Source: SIG480 sp045636865 (lineage in GTDB: Bacteria > Bacillota > Clostridia > Oscillospirales > JAAYXM01). Taken from it: 64,000 nucleotides of DNA. Below the pieces are notes generated by a model. The model was not told the origin of the DNA. It saw only the letters and a list, made by a program, of their open reading frames with translations, and made no database searches. Position 1 is the stretch's first letter; every line of letters starts with the position of its first letter. This document shows, in pieces, positions 43,528 to 52,645 of the stretch. The position numbers and the translations under genes are program-made. The stretch is taken from the NCBI GenBank assembly GCA_045636865.1, contig JAZTYJ010000022.1, positions 1-64,000 of the forward strand, read 5' to 3'.

Positions 43528-44700
43528 ATGGCACTTTACAAATTTACATCAGAATCAGTTACAGAAGGACATCCTGACAAAGTCTGCGACCAGATTTCGG
43601 ATGCAATTCTTGACTCTATTCTCGCACAGGACAAGAACGCCCGCGTTGCCTGTGAAACTATCGTTACTACAGGTATGGCACTCGTAATGGGTGAAATATC
43701 AACGGAATGCTACGTTGATATTCCGGCAACCGTAAGAAAAACTATCGATGAAATCGGATATAACAATCCTCTTATGGGATTTGACTCAAAGACTTGCGCT
43801 GTTCTCTCTTCTATCGATGAGCAGTCTCCCGATATTGCGCTCGGTGTTGACAACTCTTTTGAGTTCAAGGGTTCATCGGACGACTATGCAAACAAAATCG
43901 GTGCAGGTGACCAGGGTATGATGTTTGGTTATGCTTGCAACGAAACCGCAGAGCTTATGCCGGCCCCCATCACATTTGCACACAAGCTCTCAAAGCGTCT
44001 TGCCGACGTCAGAAAATCGGGCGAGCTTGATTTTCTCTGCCCGGACGGCAAATCTCAGGTGACATTCGAATACGACGGCGATAAAATAAAGCGTTGCGAC
44101 ACCATCGTTGTTTCAACTCAGCACCTCGACACAATTTCGCTTGACGCTCTTCGCGATGCTGTTAAAAAACATATTATCCTCCCCGTTATGCCGGAAGAAT
44201 ATATCGACAAAGACACAAAGATTTTCATAAACCCGACAGGTCGTTTCGTTATCGGCGGTCCGCAGGGCGACTCCGGTCTCACGGGCAGAAAAATTATTGT
44301 TGATACTTACGGCGGCTTCGCACGTCACGGCGGCGGTGCTTTCTCCGGAAAAGATCCGACAAAGGTTGACAGAAGTGCGGCTTATATGGCTCGCTACATT
44401 GCAAAGAACGTTGTTGCGGCAGGTCTTGCAAGCCGCTGCGAAATTGAGCTTGCATATGCTATCGGTGTTGCACACCCCGTTTCTGTTTTTGTTGACACAT
44501 TCGGTACCGGCGTTCTTTCAGACGACAAGATTTCAGCGCTTATCTGTGATACGTTTGATATGCGTCCGGTCAAGATTATTGAGCAGTTTGACCTCCGCCG
44601 TCCTATTTATCGACAGACTGCCGCATACGGACACTTCGGCAGAGCTGATCTTGATCTCCCGTGGGAAAGACTTGATATGGTTGACAAACTCAAAAAGTAA
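43528..44700 (+). CDS. metK: S-adenosylmethionine synthetase
   Basis: A 390-residue cytosolic enzyme making S-adenosylmethionine from ATP and methionine. Signatures: FTSESVTEGHPDKVCDQISD at the start (ATP and methionine site), GAGDQGMMFGYACNET (about 118-133), FVIGGPQGDSGLTGRKIIVD (about 245-264) and GGGAFSGKDPTKVDRSAAY (about 272-290). The length is normal. GGAG lies nine bases before the ATG at 43528; a TTG five codons earlier is disfavoured. It is monocistronic with a strong terminator. No SAM riboswitch is seen. Confidence 0.97.
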   Translation: MALYKFTSESVTEGHPDKVCDQISDAILDSILAQDKNARVACETIVTTGMALVMGEISTECYVDIPATVRKTIDEIGYNNPLMGFDSKTCAVLSSIDEQSPDIALGVDNSFEFKGSSDDYANKIGAGDQGMMFGYACNETAELMPAPITFAHKLSKRLADVRKSGELDFLCPDGKSQVTFEYDGDKIKRCDTIVVSTQHLDTISLDALRDAVKKHIILPVMPEEYIDKDTKIFINPTGRFVIGGPQGDSGLTGRKIIVDTYGGFARHGGGAFSGKDPTKVDRSAAYMARYIAKNVVAAGLASRCEIELAYAIGVAHPVSVFVDTFGTGVLSDDKISALICDTFDMRPVKIIEQFDLRRPIYRQTAAYGHFGRADLDLPWERLDMVDKLKK

Positions 44701-44704
44701 CTTC

Positions 44705-44744
44705 AAAGGAACTCAAAACCTCAATGGTTTTGGGTTCCTTTTTT
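44705..44744 (+). terminator. Terminator of metK
   Basis: AAAGGAACTCAAAACC pairs with GGTTTTGGGTTCCTTT (one wobble), loop TCAAT, then six T. Confidence 0.9.
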
Positions 44745-44781
44745 ATGTCTGAAATTACATACTTTTTATCCAAATTTGTAG

Positions 44782-44810
44782 TTGAAAGCAGAAATATTCT
44801 ATAGTATAAT
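44782..44810 (+). promoter_or_regulatory. Promoter of the 578-residue gene
   Basis: TTGAAA (44782-44787), 17 bases, TATAAT (44805-44810); the ATG follows about 38 bases later with AAAGGG between. Confidence 0.75.
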
Positions 44811-44848
44811 CTATATAAAACATTTTAGTAACGAAAGGGCGCTTCACA

Positions 44849-46585
44849 ATGAAATTCTTTCACGTTTATAACGACTGGCACATAAAGGCACTTGAGAAGA
44901 ATGGTTTTATAAACAAAGATACAGGTTTTAAAATTCAGCATGTTTTCTCAATGCCTGATGAACTTAAATTCAATAAATATGCCGCAAAAGGCTCACAAAT
45001 TCACTCTATTATAAAAGAAGGAAAAATTCCTTTTTATGTTGACAGAATTGCAGGCGGTTGTTCATATCATGAATACAATTTTGATAAAGAACTCATCCGT
45101 GAATACCAAAATATCCTCGGCGATTGGTTTCTTGGTTTTCAGCTTCACGAAAGTGGTTCAAATCTCAGATGCTGCGACTGGAAAGCTGTCCTTGATGTTA
45201 TGAATGGTGAAAAAGGTCCGTATAATGCAGATGAGCTTTGCAAGCGCATTTCAACCACTTATGAAAGAGGCGAAGACGGAGAGCTTCTCCCCTCATTATT
45301 CCAGGATCTCCCCGAAGTTTATGCACAAAAACGCTATGCAGAAACTCCCGCTGAGTTCATCAAAGAACTCAGAGAATTCTACACTCGTAAGATGGATAAA
45401 GTAGATGGACTTGTTCTCCCGTGCGACAGCTACTATATGGCAACAAAAATACATGACGATCTTGGTATGCGCTCCTTTATGCCCGAGGTTGGCTGCCAGA
45501 TTCCGCTCATGCGACCGCAAGTTGCACTTGCACGCGGTATGGCAAAAGCAAAAGGCAAAACGTGGGGTACGTACTACGAGTGTTGGAGAGCCGTCCAGGA
45601 AGACGAAAACTTTGTTTATTCAATGCCCTGCTTCAATACAGATTCTTCTAATGAATGGTATCTTAACCAGGAAGATCATCCAGACGATTTCTCCTCACAC
45701 GGTGAAAATGGCGGAAGTTCCAGATATCTCCAGAACAGAATCTACTATTATTCTCTCATGGCAGGTGCCGATTATCTCTCTGAGGAATGGGGACTCAACT
45801 GCTCTTACATGGATATGAACGACTTTACTCTCTCTGATTATGGCAGGGTAAAAAAAGACTTTATAAATACCGCTCTCGACTTCCGCGGTATACGTTCAAA
45901 AATCCCATTCGCAATCGTTCTCCCGACAGATTTTGCTTGTTTTGAAATTTTCAATGTGGAGGAAGATTGCAAAATCGGTGTTCATCGCAACACATACATG
46001 GAATGTCTGCTCTCCGATGCCGAAAAGAAATACTATGGTCATATTGAAGATGTTATCAAGCTCATCTACAACAGAAGCACTATTATCGGAAACGAAGGAC
46101 ATACTATCACAAACTCGCAATTTGGTGATATCTTTGATATCGTATATGCCGATACAAATGAAGAGGCGCTTTCAAAATACGAATATCTCATTGATGCAAC
46201 ACCAACTGATGAGTTTGCAAAAAAATCCGGTAAAAAGTTCAAGATTCTTAAATCTTCTGATCTTAAAAAGCTCGAAACTAATATCAACAAACTCACAAAA
46301 GATGTTATGCCGGTATACGTTTCTGATCTCTGTTGGCTCGTTTCTACTGATGAAAACAACCGACGTTATCTCTCAATTTTCAACAACGAAGGAAACGAGA
46401 GAAGCCTCAAAAAAGGAAACACTCTTCTCCATGAGGCTGACAGGCGAGTTACTATCACCTTTAAAGAAAGCACAACACCTCATATTCTGAAAGAAGCTCT
46501 CGGTTCTTGCTCACTTGAGAGAATCAACGACACAACTTTTGAAGCTACAATCCCTGCTTCCGGCTTCGTAATCATGAGTTTTTAA
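44849..46585 (+). CDS. Putative glycoside-hydrolase-like TIM-barrel protein (uncharacterised)
   Basis: A 578-residue cytosolic protein without signal peptide. The first 320 residues look like a TIM barrel (WFLGFQLHESGSN near 91, VDGLVLPCDSY near 190, KTWGTYYECWRAV near 240, ADYLSEEWGLNCSYM near 310), with acidic residues at strand ends in the manner of clan A glycosidases. A middle alpha/beta domain (about 350-480) resembles the trimerisation domain of GH42-like enzymes, and the C-terminal 100 residues are beta-rich. I cannot assign a family, and the catalytic pair is only guessed. It stands alone with its own promoter and terminator. Confidence 0.5.
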   Translation: MKFFHVYNDWHIKALEKNGFINKDTGFKIQHVFSMPDELKFNKYAAKGSQIHSIIKEGKIPFYVDRIAGGCSYHEYNFDKELIREYQNILGDWFLGFQLHESGSNLRCCDWKAVLDVMNGEKGPYNADELCKRISTTYERGEDGELLPSLFQDLPEVYAQKRYAETPAEFIKELREFYTRKMDKVDGLVLPCDSYYMATKIHDDLGMRSFMPEVGCQIPLMRPQVALARGMAKAKGKTWGTYYECWRAVQEDENFVYSMPCFNTDSSNEWYLNQEDHPDDFSSHGENGGSSRYLQNRIYYYSLMAGADYLSEEWGLNCSYMDMNDFTLSDYGRVKKDFINTALDFRGIRSKIPFAIVLPTDFACFEIFNVEEDCKIGVHRNTYMECLLSDAEKKYYGHIEDVIKLIYNRSTIIGNEGHTITNSQFGDIFDIVYADTNEEALSKYEYLIDATPTDEFAKKSGKKFKILKSSDLKKLETNINKLTKDVMPVYVSDLCWLVSTDENNRRYLSIFNNEGNERSLKKGNTLLHEADRRVTITFKESTTPHILKEALGSCSLERINDTTFEATIPASGFVIMSF

Positions 46586-46588
46586 TAA

Positions 46589-46625
46589 TAAAAAGAGATG
46601 CGAATCTTTCGCATCTCTTTTTTGT
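46589..46625. terminator. Bidirectional terminator between the glycosidase-like gene and argF
   Basis: AAAAGAGATGCGA and TCGCATCTCTTTT around ATCTT, with T runs on both strands. Confidence 0.9.
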
Positions 46626-46640
46626 TTTATTTGTTTTCAA

Positions 46641-47624
46641 TTAAAGTGTGGCAGCCATAACTGCTTTAATTGTGTGCATACGGTTTTCTGCTTCGTCAAA
46701 AACAACCGATCTTTCACTTTCAATTACCTCGTCGGTAACTTCCATCGCATCAATTCCGAACTTTTCGTAAATATCGCGTCCTATCGTTGTCTTTAAATCG
46801 TGGAATGCCGGCAAGCAATGCATGAAGATGCAGCCGTCACCCGCATTATCAAGAAGCTTCATATTTACCTGATACGGAAGAAGATCGTCTATTCTCTCCT
46901 TCCAGACGCTCTCCGGCTCGCCCATTGATACCCAAACATCTGTGTAGATAACGTTTGCGTTCTTTGTTGCCTCCATCGGATCTTCGACAAATTCGATGAC
47001 CGCGCCCGTTTCCTTCGCTATTTCCATACACTCGGAAACAAGCTCACTTGACGGGAAGTATTTCTTCGGTGCGCATGCTACAAAGTGCATACCCATCTTT
47101 GCACAACCAACCATAAGAGAATTCCCCATATTATATCTTGCGTCGCCCATATATACGAGCTTTTTGCCAACAAGTGTTCCGAACTTTTCGCGGATTGTCA
47201 TAAAATCGGCAAGAATCTGTGTCGGGTGGAATTCGTTTGTGAGCCCGTTCCATACGGGAACTCCCGCATATTCTGCAAGCTCCTCTACTATTTCCTGACC
47301 AAAGCCGCGGTATTCGATACCGTCAAACATTCTTCCGAGAACGCGTGCAGTATCTGCAATGCTTTCTTTTTTGCCGATCTGTGAACCCTGCGGATCAAGA
47401 TAGACCGGATGCATTCCGAGGTCTGATGCCGCAACCTCAAATGCACAGCGAGTGCGTGTGCTTGTCTTTTCAAAGACGAGAGCTATGTTCTTACCCTCGC
47501 ACATACGGTGCGCAATACCTGCTTTTTTCTTCTTTTTGAGCAAATCCGCAAGATCGATGAGATAGTTGATTTCTGCCGGTGTAAAGTCGAGCAGCTTTAA
47601 AAAGCTTTTTCCTTTTAAATTCAT
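46641..47624 (-). CDS. argF: Ornithine carbamoyltransferase
   Basis: A 327-residue enzyme that joins carbamoyl phosphate and ornithine to give citrulline. Motifs: FEKTSTRTRCAFEVA (about 51-65), EYRGFGQ (about 95), NEFHPTQILADFMTI (about 130-144) and FMHCLPAFHD (about 265-274). The start at 47624 matches the usual MNLKGKSFL; a GTG three codons earlier touches the ribosome-binding site. It is the last gene of the arginine operon, and argD ends ten bases upstream. Confidence 0.96.
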   Translation of the reverse strand: MNLKGKSFLKLLDFTPAEINYLIDLADLLKKKKKAGIAHRMCEGKNIALVFEKTSTRTRCAFEVAASDLGMHPVYLDPQGSQIGKKESIADTARVLGRMFDGIEYRGFGQEIVEELAEYAGVPVWNGLTNEFHPTQILADFMTIREKFGTLVGKKLVYMGDARYNMGNSLMVGCAKMGMHFVACAPKKYFPSSELVSECMEIAKETGAVIEFVEDPMEATKNANVIYTDVWVSMGEPESVWKERIDDLLPYQVNMKLLDNAGDGCIFMHCLPAFHDLKTTIGRDIYEKFGIDAMEVTDEVIESERSVVFDEAENRMHTIKAVMAATL

Positions 47625-47633
47625 ATCATTCAC

Positions 47634-48797
47634 TTACCTTTCACATTCTGAAACGATGATTTCTATCGCTTCGCGCAAGATTTCAAAATCAATATTGAGA
47701 GACGGCAAAAGACGGACTTTATCCTTCGCAGTAAGACAAAGGACTCCTCTTTCCATGCAGGCAGCAACGACATCGCCTGCCGGCTTCTTCGTCTTGATTC
47801 CTATCATAAGCCCCATACCGCTTACTTCTTCCACACCGCTTGATGCAGAAAGAGTTTTGAAGATGTAATCACTTTTTTCTTTTACTTCGGCAAGAAGCTT
47901 ATCGTCAATTCTTGAAAGAATCGAGAGTGCACCTGCGGCACATACCGGGTTTCCGCCGAAGGTTGAACCGTGATCGCCAAATCCGAGAACGCACTCTACC
48001 TTTTCAGAGAGAAGTGCCGCACCGATCGGAAGTCCGCCGCCGAGTCCTTTTGCAGTCGAAACCACGTCTGGCTCGATTCCGAAATTCATATATGAATAAA
48101 GCTTACCCGAACGGCCGTTACCTGTCTGGACTTCGTCGATTATGAGAATTATGTCCTTCTCTTTCGCGAGAGCCGCAGTTTTCTTTACAAAGTCTTCATC
48201 AAGAGCGATAACTCCGCCCTCACCCTGAACACACTCCATCATTATTGCCGCAACTTTGTTCTCCGAAACAATTCTTGAAAGCGCATCAAAATCATTTGCG
48301 GGAGTGTGAACAAAGCCCGGAGTAAGCGGCTTGAAAAGCTCATGGTAATGCTCCTGACCCGTTGCTGCAAGAGTTGTGAGAGTTCTGCCGTGGAAGCTGT
48401 TTTCGAGTGTTACGATTGTAAAATAATCCTCACCTTTCTTCTCTGCGGCGTACTTTCTTGCAACTTTAATCGCACATTCGTTTGCCTCAGCTCCCGAATT
48501 TGAGAAGAAAACCTTCTTCATTCCCGTTCTCTCACAAAGGAGCTTTGCAAGACGTGCGCACGGCTCTGTATAGTAAAGGTTTGAAGTGTGCTGAAGCTTT
48601 CTCGCCTGCTCCGCAACCGCAAATGCCCACTCATCATCTGTAAAGCCAAACGCCGTTACACCTATTCCCGTTCCCATATCGATATAACGCTTGCCGTTTA
48701 CGTCGTAAACCTCTGCACCCTTTCCGTGCGTAAGCTCTATCGGAAAACGCTTATATGTGTTTGCAACAAAGCTCTTATCAGTTTCCATAATACTCAT
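47634..48797 (-). CDS. argD: Acetylornithine aminotransferase
   Basis: A 387-residue class III aminotransferase using PLP. Key segments are SNSGAEANECAIKVAR (about 96-111), FHGRTLTTLAATGQ (about 130-143), IIDEVQTGNGRSG (about 212-224) and the PLP lysine in STAKGLGGGLPIGA (about 240-253). It converts N-acetylglutamate semialdehyde to N-acetylornithine, the fourth step of arginine synthesis. The start at 48797 has GGGTGA five bases away. A hairpin separates it from argB. Confidence 0.95.
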   Translation of the reverse strand: MSIMETDKSFVANTYKRFPIELTHGKGAEVYDVNGKRYIDMGTGIGVTAFGFTDDEWAFAVAEQARKLQHTSNLYYTEPCARLAKLLCERTGMKKVFFSNSGAEANECAIKVARKYAAEKKGEDYFTIVTLENSFHGRTLTTLAATGQEHYHELFKPLTPGFVHTPANDFDALSRIVSENKVAAIMMECVQGEGGVIALDEDFVKKTAALAKEKDIILIIDEVQTGNGRSGKLYSYMNFGIEPDVVSTAKGLGGGLPIGAALLSEKVECVLGFGDHGSTFGGNPVCAAGALSILSRIDDKLLAEVKEKSDYIFKTLSASSGVEEVSGMGLMIGIKTKKPAGDVVAACMERGVLCLTAKDKVRLLPSLNIDFEILREAIEIIVSECER

Positions 48798-48832
48798 ACA
48801 AATCACCCAATCTTTCTGTTATAAAACGCGAT

Positions 48833-48856
48833 AAAATCACCTGTGCCGGTGATTTT
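48833..48856 (-). terminator. Intra-operon hairpin between argB and argD
   Basis: Nine-base perfect arms AAAATCACC and GGTGATTTT with loop TGTGCC, ten bases after argB. The T run is only four, so it may attenuate rather than end transcription. Confidence 0.5.
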
Positions 48857-48867
48857 ACAGTCGCATA

Positions 48868-49728
48868 TTAACGTGTTACCATCGTTCCTGCACCCTCATT
48901 TGTGAGGAGCTCCATAAGGATTGAGTGAGGAACTCTGCCGTCCATTATAATTACTTTTTTTACACCCTCGTGAATAGCTTCTATGCAGCAATCAACCTTC
49001 GGGATCATACCACCCGAAATAACTCCCTCATCATAAAGCTTTGAGGCATCGTCTATTGAAATCTCCGCGATGAGTGTTGACGGATCATCTTTATCCTTTA
49101 AGATTCCTGCGATGTCCGTCATCATTATAAGTCTTTCTGCTCCGAGCGCACCTGCGATGTGAGCCGCCGCAGTATCCCCGTTTATGTTGTATGTATTTCC
49201 GTCTCTGTCGCAACCGACAGTTGAAATAACCGGAATGTAATTCTTCTCAAGAAGATCTACAACAGGCTGAATATTTATCTTTGTGATTTCACCTACATAT
49301 CCGAGGCGTTCATCCTTGACCTCTGCTTCGATGAGGCGTCCGTCCATACCGGAGATGCCCATCGCCTTGCCGCCCATTGCTTCAAGGAGTGTTACAAGTG
49401 TCTTGTTTACCTTTCCCGCAAGAACCATCTGAACGATATCGACTGTTTCCTTGTCTGTAACGCGAAGTCCGTCAACAAACTCAGGCTTTTTTCCGAGCTT
49501 GCTCATGATGTCGTTGATTTCGGGACCTCCGCCGTGAACGAGAACAATTTTTACACCGATAAGCCATAAAAGAACGATATCTTCCATAACCTGCTGTTTT
49601 AAGTGTTCATCTATCATTGCGTTTCCACCGTATTTAACGACTACGATTTTTCCGTTGTAGCGCTTGATATACGGAAGTGCCTGCGCAAGAATTTCTGCGC
49701 GGTCTGAATTTGAAAGTATATTTGTCAT
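48868..49728 (-). CDS. argB: Acetylglutamate kinase
   Basis: A 286-residue amino acid kinase. It shows VVKYGGNAMID (about 28-38), LVHGGGPEINDIM (about 64-76), NINGDTAAAHIAGAL (about 187-201) and MTDIAGILKDKDD (about 210-222). It phosphorylates N-acetylglutamate in step two of arginine synthesis. GGAGG eight bases ahead fixes the ATG at 49728; the longer frame overlapping argJ is not used. An N-terminal helix before residue 25 (DRAEILAQALPYIKRY) is of the kind found in arginine-inhibited hexameric forms. Confidence 0.95.
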   Translation of the reverse strand: MTNILSNSDRAEILAQALPYIKRYNGKIVVVKYGGNAMIDEHLKQQVMEDIVLLWLIGVKIVLVHGGGPEINDIMSKLGKKPEFVDGLRVTDKETVDIVQMVLAGKVNKTLVTLLEAMGGKAMGISGMDGRLIEAEVKDERLGYVGEITKINIQPVVDLLEKNYIPVISTVGCDRDGNTYNINGDTAAAHIAGALGAERLIMMTDIAGILKDKDDPSTLIAEISIDDASKLYDEGVISGGMIPKVDCCIEAIHEGVKKVIIMDGRVPHSILMELLTNEGAGTMVTR

Positions 49729-49744
49729 TTCCATATCCTCCGGA

Positions 49745-50959
49745 TTATGTGCGGTAGTCACCGTTTATTTTTACGTAGTCATATGTAAGGTCGCATCCCC
49801 AGGCAACCGCGCCTGCAGGACCGTTGCCCAATGAAACAACGATTTCGATTTCCTTTTCAAGCAGAATTTCTTTTGCGATTTCTTCGGAGAACGGAACTCC
49901 TGCGCCATCCTTGCAGACAAGGATTTCGCCCTTACAGCTTTTAAAGGAAACGTCAATTGCATTAACGTCAACATCTGCACCGCTGTAACCTATTGCACAG
50001 AGAACTCTTCCCCAGTTTGCGTCTGCTCCAAACATTGCAGCCTTTAAGAGACTTGAGCAGATGACGCTCTTTGCAACTGTTTTTGCGATATTTTCATCTT
50101 CTGCACCGCTTACTGTACATTCAAGAAGCTTTGTAGCACCTTCACCGTCGCCTGCAATCATTCTGCAGAGACCGACCGTAACTGTGTTGAGAGCCTGCAT
50201 AAAGGTTTTGAAATCGTCGCCGTCTGAAGTGATTTTTTCGTTTCCTGCCATTCCGTTTGCAAGGACACAAACCATATCGTTTGTTGACGTATCACCGTCG
50301 ATGCTTACCATATTGAATGTGTTTTTAATGTCTGATGAAAGTGCGACCTTGAGCATTTCGGGGCTGATAGCCGCGTCGGTTGTTATAAAGACAAGCATTG
50401 TTGCCATATTCGGGTGAATCATACCGCTGCCCTTTGCGATACCACCCATTTTGCAGACCTTACCACCGAGAACAAACTCAACTGCAACTTCTTTTTTAAC
50501 TGTGTCGGTTGTCATTATGCCCTCTGCCGCAGCCGCGCTGCCTTCATCAGAAAGACCTTCTGCAAGCTCTTTCATTCCGTCTGCGATAGGCGTAACATCA
50601 AGCGGCTGACCTATAACGCCTGTAGATGCGACAACGATGTCCGACGGAGAGAGAGAAAGCTCGTCTGCGCAGATTTTGCTCATATTCTCTGCAACTTCAA
50701 CGCCGTCTGCATTGCAGGTATTTGCGTTTCCGCTATTGCAGATAACTGCCTGGGCATAACCGTCTGCAATGTGGTTTTTAGTAACTGCAATCGGTGCGCC
50801 CTTTACGAGATTTGTTGTGTATACCGCAGCAGCTGCCGCCGGGACCTTGCTGACAATGAGCGAGAGATCTCTTTTTGTTTTATTCTTTCTTATTCCGCAA
50901 TGAATGCCGTTTGCGAGAAATCCCTCTGCCGCACAAACGCCTCCGTTAATAAGCTTCAT
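49745..50959 (-). CDS. argJ: Bifunctional glutamate N-acetyltransferase/N-acetylornithine transferase
   Basis: A 404-residue precursor that cleaves itself before the Thr in KGSGMIHPNMATMLVFITTD (about 182-201). CNSGNANTCNADG (about 73-85) and GADANWGRVLCAIGYS (about 312-327) are further family signs. It moves the acetyl group from acetylornithine to glutamate, and may also use acetyl-CoA, so the pathway here runs as an acetyl cycle; no argE is in the cluster. The gene sits 15 bases after argC, in an operon order argC-argJ-argB-argD-argF that is common in Firmicutes. Confidence 0.96.
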   Translation of the reverse strand: MKLINGGVCAAEGFLANGIHCGIRKNKTKRDLSLIVSKVPAAAAAVYTTNLVKGAPIAVTKNHIADGYAQAVICNSGNANTCNADGVEVAENMSKICADELSLSPSDIVVASTGVIGQPLDVTPIADGMKELAEGLSDEGSAAAAEGIMTTDTVKKEVAVEFVLGGKVCKMGGIAKGSGMIHPNMATMLVFITTDAAISPEMLKVALSSDIKNTFNMVSIDGDTSTNDMVCVLANGMAGNEKITSDGDDFKTFMQALNTVTVGLCRMIAGDGEGATKLLECTVSGAEDENIAKTVAKSVICSSLLKAAMFGADANWGRVLCAIGYSGADVDVNAIDVSFKSCKGEILVCKDGAGVPFSEEIAKEILLEKEIEIVVSLGNGPAGAVAWGCDLTYDYVKINGDYRT

Positions 50960-50974
50960 TTTCCATATCCTCCG

Positions 50975-51898
50975 TTATACGTTTAATCCTTCGGCTTCAT
51001 CTGCCCCAAGAATGATATTCATATTCTGTATAGCCGCACCCGATGCGCCTTTTCCGAGATTGTCAAATCTTGATACGAGAACGATTCGCTCATCGTTTCC
51101 AAAAGCTGAAACTTCCATATCGTCACGGCCTGAAAAAGCATTTGCAGAAACAAATCCCGCTTCGTCCGCATTCTCAGAAAATTTCACAAGACCGTTTTGG
51201 TAATAGCTTTTATAAATTTCCTTAATGCCTGCCAAATCGGTTTTCACATCATCGCCCGACAATGTAATGATAACTTCCATACCGCTGTAATACGGCGCGA
51301 CTATCGGGCAGAACATCGGCTTTTTACAAAGACCGCATTGTTTTGAAATTTCAGGCAGATGCTTATGCTCCTGTGAAAGACCGTACATCCTCGGAGCGTC
51401 AAGAAGAATGTCTCTTTCTTTATCTTCATATTCCGCTATCATCTTTTTGCCGCCGCCTGAATATCCCGTAAGCGATGTGCATGAAAGCGAAATATCATTT
51501 GAAATGACTTTGTTTTCAACGAGCGGAGCTATGAGCGCGATTGCGCCGCTTGCATGGCATCCGGGGTTTGCGATTCTCTTTGATGAAAGTATCGCATCAC
51601 GTCGTCCTGAAAGCTCCGGAAAGCCGTATGCCCAGCCGTCTGCCGTTCTGTGTGCTGTTGAAGTGTCGATTACGGCTGTGTTATCATTCGCAATAAGAGA
51701 AACAGACTCTCTTGCCGCCGCATCCGGCAAACAAAGAAAAACAACGTCTGCGGCATTGAGCATTGCGCGTCTTGCCTCAACGTCTTTTCGTCTCTCATCA
51801 GAAAGCAGAAGAAGCTCTATATCTCGTCTTTCTGAAAGTCTTTCATATATGCGAAGCCCGGTCGTACCTGCGCTTCCGTCTATAAAAACCTTTGTCAT
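50975..51898 (-). CDS. argC: N-acetyl-gamma-glutamyl-phosphate reductase (short type)
   Basis: A 307-residue protein of the shorter ArgC class. The N-terminus VFIDGSAGTTGLRIYERL is its NADPH loop, and the active-site cysteine is in IANPGCHASGAIALIAPL (about 110-127). Later LTGYSGGGKKMI and SQEHKHLPEI complete the pattern. It reduces N-acetylglutamyl phosphate to the semialdehyde in step three of arginine synthesis. It is the first gene of the arginine operon and has a strong promoter directly upstream. Confidence 0.95.
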   Translation of the reverse strand: MTKVFIDGSAGTTGLRIYERLSERRDIELLLLSDERRKDVEARRAMLNAADVVFLCLPDAAARESVSLIANDNTAVIDTSTAHRTADGWAYGFPELSGRRDAILSSKRIANPGCHASGAIALIAPLVENKVISNDISLSCTSLTGYSGGGKKMIAEYEDKERDILLDAPRMYGLSQEHKHLPEISKQCGLCKKPMFCPIVAPYYSGMEVIITLSGDDVKTDLAGIKEIYKSYYQNGLVKFSENADEAGFVSANAFSGRDDMEVSAFGNDERIVLVSRFDNLGKGASGAAIQNMNIILGADEAEGLNV

Positions 51899-51936
51899 TT
51901 TTATCCCTCGTTTTGGTTTTTTATCAATTCTGAATT

Positions 51937-51966
51937 ATTATACACTATACCGATATGTGTTGTCAA
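51937..51966 (-). promoter_or_regulatory. Promoter of the arginine operon
   Basis: On the minus strand a perfect TTGACA (51961-51966), 18 bases, and a perfect TATAAT (51937-51942), about 38 bases before argC. Confidence 0.85.
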
Positions 51967-51997
51967 GCTCTTTTCTTGATTTTTATCTGTTTATTTT

Positions 51998-52028
51998 GAA
52001 TAATATTCATAATTTTTGAATATTATTC
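51998..52028. promoter_or_regulatory. Inverted repeat upstream of the arginine promoter (possible ArgR site)
   Basis: GAATAATATTCA and TGAATATTATTC form 12-base perfect arms around seven bases. Each arm plus its edge (TGAATA-A-TATTCA type) is itself nearly palindromic and resembles an ARG box (TGAAT-N4-ATTCA), but with three central bases instead of four. It lies about 32 bases upstream of the -35 box. A weak AT-only terminator for the plus strand is another reading. Confidence 0.45.
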
Positions 52029-52033
52029 GTTTT

Positions 52034-52543
52034 TTATTCATTCACCTTTTTTAAATCAAGCCTTATCATTGCGATTATGATTGATATCATATTTATAATC
52101 TCTGTTATCACACCACCGCAGGATTTGTTGATTATGTTATACACAAGCCAGAGTGGCGATGACGGAAACGCCGACATTCTGACGTATTTCGGAGTCTTTA
52201 TCCAGAAGGCTATCGTTGTGCATATCATACCGAGAATCGGGAGAATTGAAACTATTCCGTCCCATGTAAATATTCCGGCGATGATTGAAAGCGCACAGAA
52301 GACAACAAACCATATGAAGTTATCTGCCCACTTCTTGCCTTTGTTTACAAAAACACATGCGCGAACAGCAGCAATTCCGTTTAAAACCGCGCCCGTATAT
52401 GCTCCGAGCAGACAAAAATGTATTGCAAACAACACATTTGACGTAAGTTGAAGCGCGACTATTCCCTTGTGCGTTCTTCTCTGGAATGAGATTACCGAAC
52501 ACGCAAACGCAACAAAGCCCAATATCTGTGCGATTATTTGCAT
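52034..52543 (-). CDS. YgjV-family membrane protein
   Basis: A 169-residue protein with about six hydrophobic segments. AQILGFVAFACSVISFQRRT at the start, LLGAYTGAVLNGIAAVRACVF (in part, about 46-65) and PLWLVYNIINKS near 130 fit the YgjV family of inner-membrane proteins. The role is unknown; PnuC-like carriers have a similar small size but lack this order. It has no clear terminator before the arginine operon, so some read-through is possible. Confidence 0.75.
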   Translation of the reverse strand: MQIIAQILGFVAFACSVISFQRRTHKGIVALQLTSNVLFAIHFCLLGAYTGAVLNGIAAVRACVFVNKGKKWADNFIWFVVFCALSIIAGIFTWDGIVSILPILGMICTTIAFWIKTPKYVRMSAFPSSPLWLVYNIINKSCGGVITEIINMISIIIAMIRLDLKKVNE

Positions 52544-52561
52544 ATAACCCTGAAACTCCTC

Positions 52562-52590
52562 TTGATTTTTTTATGGTTGCTATTTATAAT
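52562..52590 (+). promoter_or_regulatory. Promoter of the NhaC-type antiporter gene
   Basis: TTGATT (52562-52567), 17 bases, TATAAT (52585-52590), about 55 bases before the ATG, which has CAAGGAGA ahead of it. Confidence 0.68.
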
Positions 52591-52645
52591 ATAACTAATA
52601 TATAATACTACTTGTATTAAAATTTTTCAAGGAGAAATATTTTTT

